Of a DNA stretch of 64,000 nt, positions 43,642 to 51,878 are shown piece after piece (the first letter of the stretch is position 1; the number at the start of each line of letters is the position of its first letter). Under the pieces are notes generated by a model. The model did not search any database and was not told the origin of the DNA. It saw only the letters and a program-made list of their open reading frames with translations. Source of the DNA: a bacterium (lineage in GTDB: Bacteria; Deinococcota; Deinococci; Deinococcales; Deinococcaceae). The DNA is taken from positions 1,471 through 65,470 of the forward strand of contig JAJZIR010000008.1 in assembly GCA_021810505.1 (NCBI GenBank). Direction: 5' to 3'. Both the position numbers and the translations under genes were made by a program.

Positions 43642-44309
43642 AGGTCAGGTTAGCGATCGTCGGTGCCGGCCTGACCGGCTGCGAGCTGGCGCTGCAGCTG
43701 GCAGCCAGGGGGGTAGAGGCGCTGCTGATCACACCCGACTCGGCTACCATCGCCAGGCAGCACGACCACAAACCCGCGATCCTGCCGCTGGACAGCCGCC
43801 TGGTCCAGTTCCCGCTGATGGACCGGAGCGGGGCAGCCAGGGCAGCCATCTCGGCCACCCCGGCGATCACCCTGCTCGAAGACTGGGTCTGTGGCCTGGA
43901 TCCTGGACCGCCCATCGCGCTGCACACCCGCTCAGGCCAGGTCATCCAGGCGGAGCAGGCGGTACTGGCGGTGGGGAGCTTTCTCGGGGCAGTGCTGCAC
44001 CAAGACGGGGAGCACCGCTCCCAGGGGCGCGAGGGGGAACCCAGCGACGACCAGCTGCTGCTCAGGCTCTCGGCGCTGGGGGTCCCGCTGGAGCGGCACC
44101 ACGCCAGCCGACCAGCCGGACCGTCTTGGCACGCCTACCTGGTAGAGTACTGGCGCATCAAGCCGGCCGGCCTGGATGGCTACCGGGTACGAGCGGTCCC
44201 GGGCCTGTGGGCCGCTGGCGCCTGCCGAGGTGCCGAACGCTACTGGGACGCGGTCGACGAGGGCCGGGAGCTGGCCGAGCTGCTGGCTAGTTCCCGGGAG
44301 CTGGCTTGA
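43638..44309 (+). CDS. Short GidA/MnmG-related flavoprotein
   Basis: A 223-residue protein with a GidA-type FAD-binding N-terminus: RLAIVGAGLTGCELALQLAA at residues 4-23, and a second FAD contact near AVLAVGSFLGAVLH (about 115). It has neither the tRNA-binding insertion nor the C-terminal helical domain of MnmG or TrmFO. Thermus has a similar small GidA-related protein of known structure and unknown job. The GTG start overlaps the menG stop (GTGA). It lies between a quinone and a tRNA methyltransferase gene, so either a redox or a tRNA-related role is possible. Confidence 0.8.
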   Translation: MKVRLAIVGAGLTGCELALQLAARGVEALLITPDSATIARQHDHKPAILPLDSRLVQFPLMDRSGAARAAISATPAITLLEDWVCGLDPGPPIALHTRSGQVIQAEQAVLAVGSFLGAVLHQDGEHRSQGREGEPSDDQLLLRLSALGVPLERHHASRPAGPSWHAYLVEYWRIKPAGLDGYRVRAVPGLWAAGACRGAERYWDAVDEGRELAELLASSRELA

Positions 44310-45250
44310 TCCTGAGGCTCGGCCAGCTCCCGGCCGGACCGGACCAGCAGGCCCTCTGGCCCCAGCTCCCGCCTGCGCCCTGGCACTTAGAGATCGGCTT
44401 CGGGGATGGGCGTTTCTGGCAAGCCCACCGCCTAGAGCTCGGCCCCACCAACTACTTGGGGGTGGAGCTGAGCGGAGCCAGCTTGTTGCGGGCGCACAGG
44501 CGGCTGGCCCGAGTGGAACGGGTCCTCCTGGTGCAGGCCTCGGCCCGCAGCCTGCTGGCTCTGGCCGTGCGTCCGGGAGCGCTGCAGCGCATCTACGTCA
44601 ATTTCCCAGATCCCTGGCCCAAGCGCCACCACCTCCGCCACCGGCTGCTGCAGCGCGATTTCTTCACCCTGGCCGCCAGCCGGCTGGCCCAGGGAGGAGA
44701 GCTGTGGCTGAGCACCGATCACCCGGAGTATTTCACCTTCGCCCTGGGAGAAGCCCAGGCCAGCGGCTGCTTTGCCGCCCGCTGCGTGCCGGCGCCGGAA
44801 GCGGCTTCCCAGACCAAGTACGCCGCCAAGTGGCGCGCGCTGGGGCGGACGCTACAGCACGCTCGCCTGCGCCGGCTGCCCGGGTCCTACCCGGCCCCGG
44901 CACCCCATCCCGAAGGAGCCGCCGTGCCCCACAGCAAAGTCCGTCTCCCCTCCCCGCTGCGCTTGCCCGAGAGCAAGCAGGTCTACCGCTCCGGCCGGAG
45001 CGTCCTCATCCTGCTGGGCTGCTTCGGGAACGCGGAGGGCAGCGCATTCCGGTTGTTTTTCCGCAGCAGCGAACCCGATCTGGAACAAGACCTGTTGGTC
45101 AAGTTGGAGGCCAGAGAGGGCGGGACCTGGCTGGTCAGCCTGGACACCTTCGGAAGCCCGCTCATCACCCCTCTGGCCCACCAGGCGGTGGCCAGGGCCA
45201 CCGAACTGCTGCTGGCCGCTGGGGGGGAGCTGCTGCTGGCCGCCTACTGA
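44306..45250 (+). CDS. trmB: tRNA (guanine-N7)-methyltransferase with extra C-terminal domain
   Basis: A 314-residue enzyme that methylates G46 of tRNA. The first 200 residues are the TrmB fold: LEIGFGDGRFW near 28, YVNFPDPWPKRHHLRHRLL near 97 and TKYAAKWRALGR near 172. The last 110 residues are an added domain (SKVRLPSPLRLPESKQVYRS, then LLVKLEAREGGTWLVSLDTF) found in relatives from the phylum, perhaps for tRNA contact in thermophilic enzymes. TTG start overlaps the stop of the previous gene (TTGA), so translation is coupled. Confidence 0.93.
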   Translation: MILRLGQLPAGPDQQALWPQLPPAPWHLEIGFGDGRFWQAHRLELGPTNYLGVELSGASLLRAHRRLARVERVLLVQASARSLLALAVRPGALQRIYVNFPDPWPKRHHLRHRLLQRDFFTLAASRLAQGGELWLSTDHPEYFTFALGEAQASGCFAARCVPAPEAASQTKYAAKWRALGRTLQHARLRRLPGSYPAPAPHPEGAAVPHSKVRLPSPLRLPESKQVYRSGRSVLILLGCFGNAEGSAFRLFFRSSEPDLEQDLLVKLEAREGGTWLVSLDTFGSPLITPLAHQAVARATELLLAAGGELLLAAY

Positions 45251-47488
45251 ATGTGGTCGGTCGCTTTTCCCGCCCCGCTGCCGGCCATGGACTACCTGGG
45301 CAGCGGGGCGGCTCCACTGGGTTGCCGGGTGCTGGTGCCTTGGCAGGGCGGGGTGCGGGTCGGCTTGGTGGTCGCCGAGGCCCAGACTGTGCGCGGCCAC
45401 CTGCTCAAAGAGGCCATCGCTACCTTGGACCAGCAGCCCTGGGTGAGCCCAGCGGCCTGCCGGGCGCTGATCCGCCAGGCCGACCGGTCAGCTACCCCGG
45501 TGGGCCTGCTGCTGAGCGACCTGGTCGGCAGCGGCTTGGCGCCGGAGCTCGACCACCAGGTCCGCAGAGTGCCCAGCAGCGATCTGCGCGCTTTCGGCGA
45601 GGCGGCCGAGCGGGTTACCGAAGTGTGGACGGCGGCCTCTTCGCACCCTCAGGAGCTGCTCGACCAGCTCAGGCGCCAGGGCCTGCTGCTCGAGCGGGCC
45701 AGCGCGCTGCCGCCCAGCGCGTGGGTCTACGCCGCTTGCGGGTGCCTGCAGGGCGGCTCGGCCAAGCAGAGGCAGGCCGCCGAAGTGCTGAGCACCGCAG
45801 GCCCCTTCGCCACCCTGCAGGAATGGTCCGAGGCTGCTCAGGTGGGCACCAGCGTCCTGCAGCGGCTGCTGGCCCAGGGAGTGGCCAGGCGGATCCGCCG
45901 CCCTAAGCGATTGGCCCAGGAGGCTGTGCCCAGCAGCGGGGTAGCGCCCAGGGGCGGGCCCTGGGAAGACCCCTCGGTCCAGCGCCTACACGGGGGGAAG
46001 GCCAGGGAGAGGCTCGGCGCAGTGGCCAAAGTCCTGCAGGGCGCCCTGGAGCGGGGGCAGAGCGCCTTGGTGCTCTGCCCGGACCACGCCAGCTTGCAGC
46101 GGCACCTGGCCGCCTTCGGTTTCCTAGGTCCCCTGCACTTCTCCGGGCGGCTGGACGCCGAGCTGCGCGAGCAGCTCTGGGCGGCTTGCCGCGAGGGGGG
46201 TCCTCGGTTGGCCGTCGGGAGCTACGCCGCGCTGTGCCTGCCCTTGCCGGAGCTGAGCCTGATCGCCGTCGAGGACGAAGGCAACGACAGCTACGCGCTC
46301 AAAGTGGGCAGCCAGCCCTTTTTGCCTGACCTAGCGGCCACCCTGGCCGAGGAGTTGGGTGCCAGGCTGCTGCTCTTCGGAGACATTCCGGCCAGCGAGA
46401 GCCTGCTTCGGCCCGGAATCACCCTGCCGCCGCCGCGCAGCCGCCTGCATGTGGTGGCGCTGGGTCAGGAGGCAGCTACCTACCCGGTCGGCCCGCTGTC
46501 GCTGCCAGCTCACCGGCTACCCAGGGACAGCTGGCCGCTCAGCAGCGCGCTCTTAAACGGCTTACATCAGGTGGTGGAGCGGCAGCGGCAAGCGGTGGTG
46601 CTGGCACCCCGGCGCGGCTACAGCGCCCTGATCCGCTGCAGCCGCTGCGGCCACAGCCCCAGCTGCCCGCACTGCCAGGTGCCGCTGCGGCTGCACGCCG
46701 AGCAGCACCTGCTCAGCTGCGCCCAGTGCGGGCACCGCCAGGAAGCCCCCAGCCTCTGCCCGGAGTGCGGGGCGAGCCAGTGGGCGCCGCACGGCCCGGG
46801 CACCGAGTGGATCCGCCAAGCGCTGGCGCGGCAGTTCCCGGACGTCCCGATCTGGCAGCGCGACGCCGACCACCGAGAGCCGCTCACCGAGCTGGCCTCG
46901 GGGCACAGCGGGTTGCTGGTGGCCACCCAGAGCGTGCTGCAGAGCGAGGCTCCCCCTGACCTAGCCCTGATCGCCATCAGCTTAGCGGACAGCTGGCTGG
47001 GCTGGCCGGACTTTCGGGCCTCGGAGCGCTTCCACCGCCTGTTGCGGCAGGCAGCCTGTTGGCACCCCGAGCGGGCTCCTTTATTGGTGGTGCAGACCTA
47101 CAGCCCGGAGCACCCCGCGCTGCGCAGCCTGGCCGAAGGCGAGGACGTCGCCGCCTACCTGCTGGCCGAACACCCCAGCCGCAAGGCCTTGGGCTATCCC
47201 CCCTTCGGGGCGCTGGCCTTGATCGAGGTCTCGGGGCGCAGCCAAGAGCTAGCCCTGGCCAGGGCCCAGCAGGCAGCGGCGGCTCTCCTGGAGGCTGGCG
47301 CCCTGCCGGCGCAGATCCGCGGACCTTCGGCTGGCATCCCGCCCAGGAGGGCCGGGCTGTACCGGGAGCTGCTGCTGCTGCGAGCGAAGAACCCAGAGGA
47401 GTTAGCCAAGTTGCTGCCCAAGTTACGGCAGCTGAGTGGGCCGCTGCCCCGGGTCGCTATCAACCCTAGGCGCTTCCTGGCCGATTGA
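45251..47488 (+). CDS. priA: Primosomal protein N' with degenerate helicase motifs
   Basis: A 745-residue PriA homologue, which reloads replication at collapsed forks. The zinc modules are intact: CSRCGHSPSCPHC and CAQCGHRQEAPSLCPECG near residues 460-500. The 3'-DNA-binding domain is at the N-terminus. But the Walker A place (GVTGSGKTEVY in E. coli) reads HGGKARERLGA, the DEEH box reads EDEGNDSY and the SAT motif GDIPAS, so ATP binding and unwinding are probably lost. Deinococcus radiodurans PriA is reported as a pseudohelicase and this looks like the same state. The ATG abuts the trmB stop (TGAATG). Last gene of the menG operon. Confidence 0.92.
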   Translation: MWSVAFPAPLPAMDYLGSGAAPLGCRVLVPWQGGVRVGLVVAEAQTVRGHLLKEAIATLDQQPWVSPAACRALIRQADRSATPVGLLLSDLVGSGLAPELDHQVRRVPSSDLRAFGEAAERVTEVWTAASSHPQELLDQLRRQGLLLERASALPPSAWVYAACGCLQGGSAKQRQAAEVLSTAGPFATLQEWSEAAQVGTSVLQRLLAQGVARRIRRPKRLAQEAVPSSGVAPRGGPWEDPSVQRLHGGKARERLGAVAKVLQGALERGQSALVLCPDHASLQRHLAAFGFLGPLHFSGRLDAELREQLWAACREGGPRLAVGSYAALCLPLPELSLIAVEDEGNDSYALKVGSQPFLPDLAATLAEELGARLLLFGDIPASESLLRPGITLPPPRSRLHVVALGQEAATYPVGPLSLPAHRLPRDSWPLSSALLNGLHQVVERQRQAVVLAPRRGYSALIRCSRCGHSPSCPHCQVPLRLHAEQHLLSCAQCGHRQEAPSLCPECGASQWAPHGPGTEWIRQALARQFPDVPIWQRDADHREPLTELASGHSGLLVATQSVLQSEAPPDLALIAISLADSWLGWPDFRASERFHRLLRQAACWHPERAPLLVVQTYSPEHPALRSLAEGEDVAAYLLAEHPSRKALGYPPFGALALIEVSGRSQELALARAQQAAAALLEAGALPAQIRGPSAGIPPRRAGLYRELLLLRAKNPEELAKLLPKLRQLSGPLPRVAINPRRFLAD

Positions 47489-47537
47489 TTTCCCGCATCC
47501 GACCGGCCCGGCGGGACAAATGGCCGGAGGGGCTGGC

Positions 47538-47543
47538 TAGAAT
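47538..47543 (+). promoter_or_regulatory. -10 box TAGAAT for an MFS gene
   Basis: TAGAAT exactly six bases before the GTG of the transporter gene; no ribosome site between. Confidence 0.55.
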
Positions 47544-47549
47544 GCACTG

Positions 47550-48761
47550 GTGTTCCGGCGCGGCGATCCCCGGCTGATCCTGTTCCTGACTATCTTCGTG
47601 GCCATCTTGGGGCTGTCGGTCCTGTTCCCAGTTCTGGCTCCCCTGTCGGTGGCGCTGGGGCTGAGGCCCGACCAGGTGGGTTGGTTCAGCACGATCTACA
47701 GCTTGATGCAGGTGCTGACCGCGCCGATCTGGGGCCGGCGCAGCGAGCGGGTCGGGCGCAAACCGGTGTTGATCACCGGCTTGCTGGGTTACGGGATCTC
47801 CTTCGCTGCCTTTGGGGTTTTCGCCCATCTGGGACTCCATCACCTGCTCAGCGGCCTGCCCCTGTTCGCGCTGCTGCTGCTGGCCAGGGGCATCGGCGGC
47901 TCGCTGTCCAGCGCTACCCTACCCACCGCCCAGGCCTACATGGCCGATCTCAGCGACGCCGGCGGCCGCAGCGCGGCGATGGGGATGATCGGAGCTGCTT
48001 TCGGCCTAGGGATCGTCTTCGGCCCGGCTCTGGGCGGGCTGCTCTCCGAGCTGGGCCTGCTGGCCCCGATCTACTTCTCGGCCGGCCTGGCCCTGCTGGT
48101 CGCCCTGTTCGCCTGGAAAAAACTCAAGGAGTCCAGGCCCCAGGGGGCTGCCACCAGAGCCGATTACCGCCCAGCCCTGCGCTTTGCGGTATGGACTTTC
48201 CTGATCACCGCCGCCCTCTACACCCTGGCCAGCGTGGGGATGGAGCAGACCATCGGCTTCTACATCCAGGATCAGCTGGGCTTGCGCGGCACCGCTGCGG
48301 TCCAGAACATCGCGGTGATCCTCTCGATCTTCGGCTTCTCGGGAGCGGCCATCCAGGGCGGTGCTATCCGCCCGCTGAGCCGCCGTTTCGGGCAAATCAA
48401 GCTGATCTGGGCCGGCCTGCTGATCATGGCGGCGGGGATGTTCGCGGTACCGGCCACCCACAGCTTCCTGGCGATTACCTCAGCGCTGATCCTGATCGCG
48501 GTCGGCTCCTCTCTGATCGCTCCCAACCTGACCGCCGCCATCTCGCTGCAGGTGGGCCCAGACCTCCAAGGTACCGTGGCCGGAATGTCCAGCAGCGCGC
48601 TCGGGCTGGGCCGGATGTTGGGGCCGGTGATCGGAACCACACTGTTCCAGACCGTGTCGCAGGGTAGTCCCTACCTGTTCTCCGGGGGATTGCTGTTAGC
48701 TCTCCTGCTGTTCTCGCTGCTCAGCGCTCCCGCACTCACCCTGAGGGCCAGCCACAACTGA
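47550..48761 (+). CDS. MFS transporter
   Basis: A 403-residue carrier with twelve hydrophobic segments. The loop 2-3 signature is GRRSERVGRKPVLI near residue 64, the classic G-x-x-x-D/E-R-x-G-R-K/R form, and the second half shows RPLSRRFGQIKLIW at the matching loop. This points to a proton-driven drug or sugar carrier of the DHA group, with the substrate unknown. The GTG start has a TAGAAT box six bases upstream. It follows priA by 61 bases with its own promoter. Confidence 0.9.
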   Translation: MFRRGDPRLILFLTIFVAILGLSVLFPVLAPLSVALGLRPDQVGWFSTIYSLMQVLTAPIWGRRSERVGRKPVLITGLLGYGISFAAFGVFAHLGLHHLLSGLPLFALLLLARGIGGSLSSATLPTAQAYMADLSDAGGRSAAMGMIGAAFGLGIVFGPALGGLLSELGLLAPIYFSAGLALLVALFAWKKLKESRPQGAATRADYRPALRFAVWTFLITAALYTLASVGMEQTIGFYIQDQLGLRGTAAVQNIAVILSIFGFSGAAIQGGAIRPLSRRFGQIKLIWAGLLIMAAGMFAVPATHSFLAITSALILIAVGSSLIAPNLTAAISLQVGPDLQGTVAGMSSSALGLGRMLGPVIGTTLFQTVSQGSPYLFSGGLLLALLLFSLLSAPALTLRASHN

Positions 48762-48771
48762 AGGGCCGCGG

Positions 48772-48777
48772 TAGACT
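48772..48777 (+). promoter_or_regulatory. -10 box TAGACT for purB
   Basis: TAGACT six bases before the GTG of purB, in the 22-base gap after the MFS stop. Confidence 0.55.
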
Positions 48778-48783
48778 GCCCCG

Positions 48784-50088
48784 GTGATCGAGCGCTATCA
48801 GACCGAGGAGATGCGGGCGCTGTGGAGTGAGGCCGAGCGCTATCGCTGCTGGTGGGCGGTCGAGCTGGCCGCCGTGGAAGCCTGGAGCGAGCTCGGAACG
48901 GTACCCCGGGAAGCCGCCGGCGAGCTAGATCGCCGGTCCCGAGAGCAGCCGTTGGATCAGGCTTTCGCCGATCGGGTATCCCAGATCGAAGCGGTCACCC
49001 GCCACGACATCGTGGCCTTCACCACCGCGCTGAGCGAGCGCTACGGGGAAGCTGCCCGCTTCGTGCACTTGGGGCTCACCTCCACCGACGTAGTCGACAC
49101 TGCGCTGAACCTGCAGCTCAGCCGGGCGCTGCAGCTGATCGAGCTGGCCGCGGGCGAGCTGCGAGGGACCTGCTTAGAGTTGGCGGTCCGCTACCGCCAA
49201 CTCCCCTGCATCGGCCGTACCCACGGCATCCACGCCGAGCCGATGGTCTTCGGCCTGAAGTTCCTGAATTGGGCCGACGCCCTGGAGCGTGACCTGGCCA
49301 GGCTGCTGAGGGCCAGGTCCGGCATCGAGGTGGTGATGCTCTCCGGCTCGGTGGGAACCTACGCCCACGTCGATCCCGGGGTCGAGCGGTTGGTCGCGGC
49401 CAAGCTGGGCTGGGCGGCGGCCAAGGTGACCAACCAGACCTTGCCCCGCGACCTGCACGCCGAGGTCCTAGCGGCCTTGGCGCTGCTGGGAACCAGCTTA
49501 GAGCGGATCGCCCTGGAAATCCGACATCTGCAGCGCAGCGAGGTCCGGGAGGTCCTAGAGCCCTTCGATCCCGGCCAGACCGGCTCCTCGAGCATGCCCC
49601 ACAAGAAGAACCCCATCGGCTCAGAGAATGTGACCGGTCTGAGTCGGCTGCTGCGATCCAACCTCCAGGCCGCCTTGGAGGACGTGGCGCTTTGGCACGA
49701 GCGCGACATCAGCCACTCCTCCGTCGAGCGGGTGGTCCTGCCCGACTCCACCACCTTGGCCCACTTCGCAACCAGGCGGATGCAGGGGATCCTAGCTCGG
49801 CTGCGCGTCGATGAGCAGCGGGTCCAGCGTAACCTGGATCAGCTGGGCGGTCTGGTCTTCAGCCAGCGGGTCCTTCACCTGCTGATCGAGGCCGGGTTGC
49901 GCCGGGAGCAGGCCTACGGCATCGTGCAGCGGGCCAGCCTGCGCTGCTGGGAAACCGGGGAGCCCCTCCTGGAGCTGCTCACCTCCGATCCGGAGTTACC
50001 CATCAGCAGGGAACAGCTAGCTACCGCCTTCGACCTGAGCTGGTATCTACACTCGGTGCCAGCCATCTATGCCCGCTTCGGCCTCTGA
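48784..50088 (+). CDS. purB: Adenylosuccinate lyase
   Basis: A 434-residue fumarase-superfamily lyase for two steps of purine synthesis: SAICAR to AICAR, and adenylosuccinate to AMP, both releasing fumarate. The superfamily signature is [16 protein letters not shown] near residue 265; the catalytic His region is [11 protein letters not shown] near 143, and [14 protein letters not shown] near 85 is typical of PurB. The length matches. The GTG start is set by TAGACT. Other purine genes are not in the window. Confidence 0.96.
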   Translation: MIERYQTEEMRALWSEAERYRCWWAVELAAVEAWSELGTVPREAAGELDRRSREQPLDQAFADRVSQIEAVTRHDIVAFTTALSERYGEAARFVHLGLTSTDVVDTALNLQLSRALQLIELAAGELRGTCLELAVRYRQLPCIGRTHGIHAEPMVFGLKFLNWADALERDLARLLRARSGIEVVMLSGSVGTYAHVDPGVERLVAAKLGWAAAKVTNQTLPRDLHAEVLAALALLGTSLERIALEIRHLQRSEVREVLEPFDPGQTGSSSMPHKKNPIGSENVTGLSRLLRSNLQAALEDVALWHERDISHSSVERVVLPDSTTLAHFATRRMQGILARLRVDEQRVQRNLDQLGGLVFSQRVLHLLIEAGLRREQAYGIVQRASLRCWETGEPLLELLTSDPELPISREQLATAFDLSWYLHSVPAIYARFGL

Positions 50089-50121
50089 GCGCCCCGGCAG
50101 CGCCCGTGTCAGACTAGCGGC

Positions 50122-50577
50122 GTGAAAGCGATCCAGGAGCGTTACCCCGAGGAGTTCGCCCACTGCTTCGGCTGCGGGACCGCGAACCCTTTCGGCCACC
50201 ATATCCGCACCTACCGAGACGGCGGGGAGACCCGCACCGACTTCAACCCGCAGGACTTCCACACCGCCCTGCCCGGCTTCGTCTATGGGGGGCTGATCGC
50301 CTCCCTGATCGACTGCCACTCGACTGGCAGCGCAGCGATCTTCGCCGCGCTGGCCAGAGACCTACCGGAAGACGCCCCGGCGCCCCGCTTCGTCACCGCC
50401 CAGCTGCAGGTCGACTACCACAAGCCCACTCCGCTAGGGCCGCTGCAGCTGCGCGGCAGCCAGCTAGAGATCTCCGGCCGCAAGGTGGTCGTGTCCACCC
50501 AGCTCTACGCCCAAGGCCAGCGCTGCGCCAGCGGCCGGGTAGTCTGCGTGGAACTGCCGCCCGATTGGGGCAAGTAG
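50122..50577 (+). CDS. PaaI-like hotdog thioesterase
   Basis: A 151-residue hotdog-fold protein. The N-terminal CFGCG (near 15) and the helix GGLIASLIDCHSTGSAAI near 61 with the catalytic Asp are typical of the acyl-CoA thioesterases related to PaaI; TAQLQVDYHKPTPLG follows. The substrate acyl-CoA is unknown. The GTG start has CAGACT six bases upstream. A hairpin-rich region follows its stop. Confidence 0.82.
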   Translation: MKAIQERYPEEFAHCFGCGTANPFGHHIRTYRDGGETRTDFNPQDFHTALPGFVYGGLIASLIDCHSTGSAAIFAALARDLPEDAPAPRFVTAQLQVDYHKPTPLGPLQLRGSQLEISGRKVVVSTQLYAQGQRCASGRVVCVELPPDWGK

Positions 50578-50585
50578 CCCTGGGA

Positions 50586-50723
50586 AGCGGGCTAGCTGGC
50601 CCGCTGCTGGCCGCGGCTCTGTGGGGCTAACCCCGGTGCTCACCAGAGCGCTGGTGCCAGCCAGCTCGCCCGAGACCCTGCGGATCTCCCGCAGCGGTAT
50701 CGCCTCCTCGCTACCGCTGCGGG
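50586..50723. terminator. Three hairpins between convergent thioesterase and reductase genes
   Basis: AGCGGGC-tagctg-GCCCGCT (50586-50605), CACCAG-agcg-CTGGTG (50641-50656) and the 12-bp stem CCCGCAGCGGTA/TACCGCTGCGGG (50688-50723) lie in the 271-base gap. They probably end transcripts from both sides. No gene was seen in the gap. Confidence 0.6.
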
Positions 50724-50848
50724 TTCAGCCGTTCAGCTGGGCACTGCTCGGGAAGCGTCCCCGCAGGCGACCTGTTGGGCGGCTCGCTGATCCTCATCCG
50801 GTGCCGCCCTTCTAGGCCGCCGCAAACCAGCTGTCCGCCGAGCAACGC

Positions 50849-51859
50849 TCAGCGGCGAGCCAACCTGGGGTCGCGCTCCCTGGGGAGGTCGTACCAGAGA
50901 CCGTCTAAGCTGGTCAGAACTTCAGCAGGCAGGTCGATGTCGCTGGCCGCCAGGCTGGCCGCCAACTGCTCGGGCTTGCTGGCTCCCACGATGGCCGAGC
51001 TCAGCCCCGGCTGGGCCAAGACCCAGGCCACGGCTAGCTCGACCATACCCAAGCCAGCCTCCCTGGCCAGCCCGGCCATACGGTCTACCGCCGAGAAGAC
51101 CGCCTGATTCCAGTAGCGCCTGCGATACATCTCGCCGCTGCCGTGGCCCAAGGTGAAACGCCCTTCAGCAACCTCCTGGTCGAAGCGGTAGCGGCCGCTC
51201 AGCATGCCGCCGGCTAAGGGGTTGTAGGCGATCACTCCCACCCCATGCTGGCGGCAGAGCGGTAACAGCTCGTCTTCGATCATCCGGAAGATCAGGTTAT
51301 AGCGGGGCTGGACCGAGTCGAAGCGGGCTAGGCAGCGCAGATCGCTGGCCCACAGCGCCCCCGCCAGCATCCAGGCCGAGAAGTTGGAGCAGCCGATGTA
51401 GCGCACCATCCCCCGGCGGACCAGCTCGGTGAGCGCCTCCAAGGTCTCCTCGATCGGCGTCTCCGGGTCGGGGGAGTGGACTTGATAGAGGTCGATGTGG
51501 TCGGTCCCCAAGCGGCGCAGGCTGGCTTCCACCGCCTGCATCAGGTGGTAGCGGCTGAGGCCTTGATCGTTGGAGCCCTCCCCCATCCGGCCGGCCGCCT
51601 TGGTCGCTAGCACCACCTTATCTCGCAGGCCGCGCTCTCTGAGCCAGGCCCCCACGATCTCCTCGGTACGGCCGACCCGCTCCAAACCCCCACCCAGGGG
51701 GTAGACGTCGGCGGTGTCGAGGAAGTTCACCCCGCCCTCCCAGGCGCGATCCAAGATGGCAAACGAGGTCGGCTGGTCGCACTGGTTCCCGAAGGTCATG
51801 GTGCCGAGGCAGATCTCGCTGACTTTGAGGCCGGTCCGGCCCAGGTGCCTTGTCTTCAT
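50849..51859 (-). CDS. Aldo/keto reductase
   Basis: A 336-residue NADPH-dependent TIM-barrel reductase. Active-site residues are visible: Asp and Tyr in [12 protein letters not shown] near 48, Lys in VVLATKAAG near 82 and His in DLYQVHSPD near 122; the C-terminal cofactor site is [13 protein letters not shown]. It belongs to the branch related to potassium-channel beta subunits and YajO-type reductases; the substrate is a small aldehyde or ketone not known here. The ATG has GAGGGG upstream. Separated from the fusion gene by 19 bases on the same strand, so possibly co-transcribed with it. Confidence 0.92.
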   Translation of the reverse strand: MKTRHLGRTGLKVSEICLGTMTFGNQCDQPTSFAILDRAWEGGVNFLDTADVYPLGGGLERVGRTEEIVGAWLRERGLRDKVVLATKAAGRMGEGSNDQGLSRYHLMQAVEASLRRLGTDHIDLYQVHSPDPETPIEETLEALTELVRRGMVRYIGCSNFSAWMLAGALWASDLRCLARFDSVQPRYNLIFRMIEDELLPLCRQHGVGVIAYNPLAGGMLSGRYRFDQEVAEGRFTLGHGSGEMYRRRYWNQAVFSAVDRMAGLAREAGLGMVELAVAWVLAQPGLSSAIVGASKPEQLAASLAASDIDLPAEVLTSLDGLWYDLPRERDPRLARR

Positions 51860-51878
51860 GGGTTCCCCCTCAGAGATC

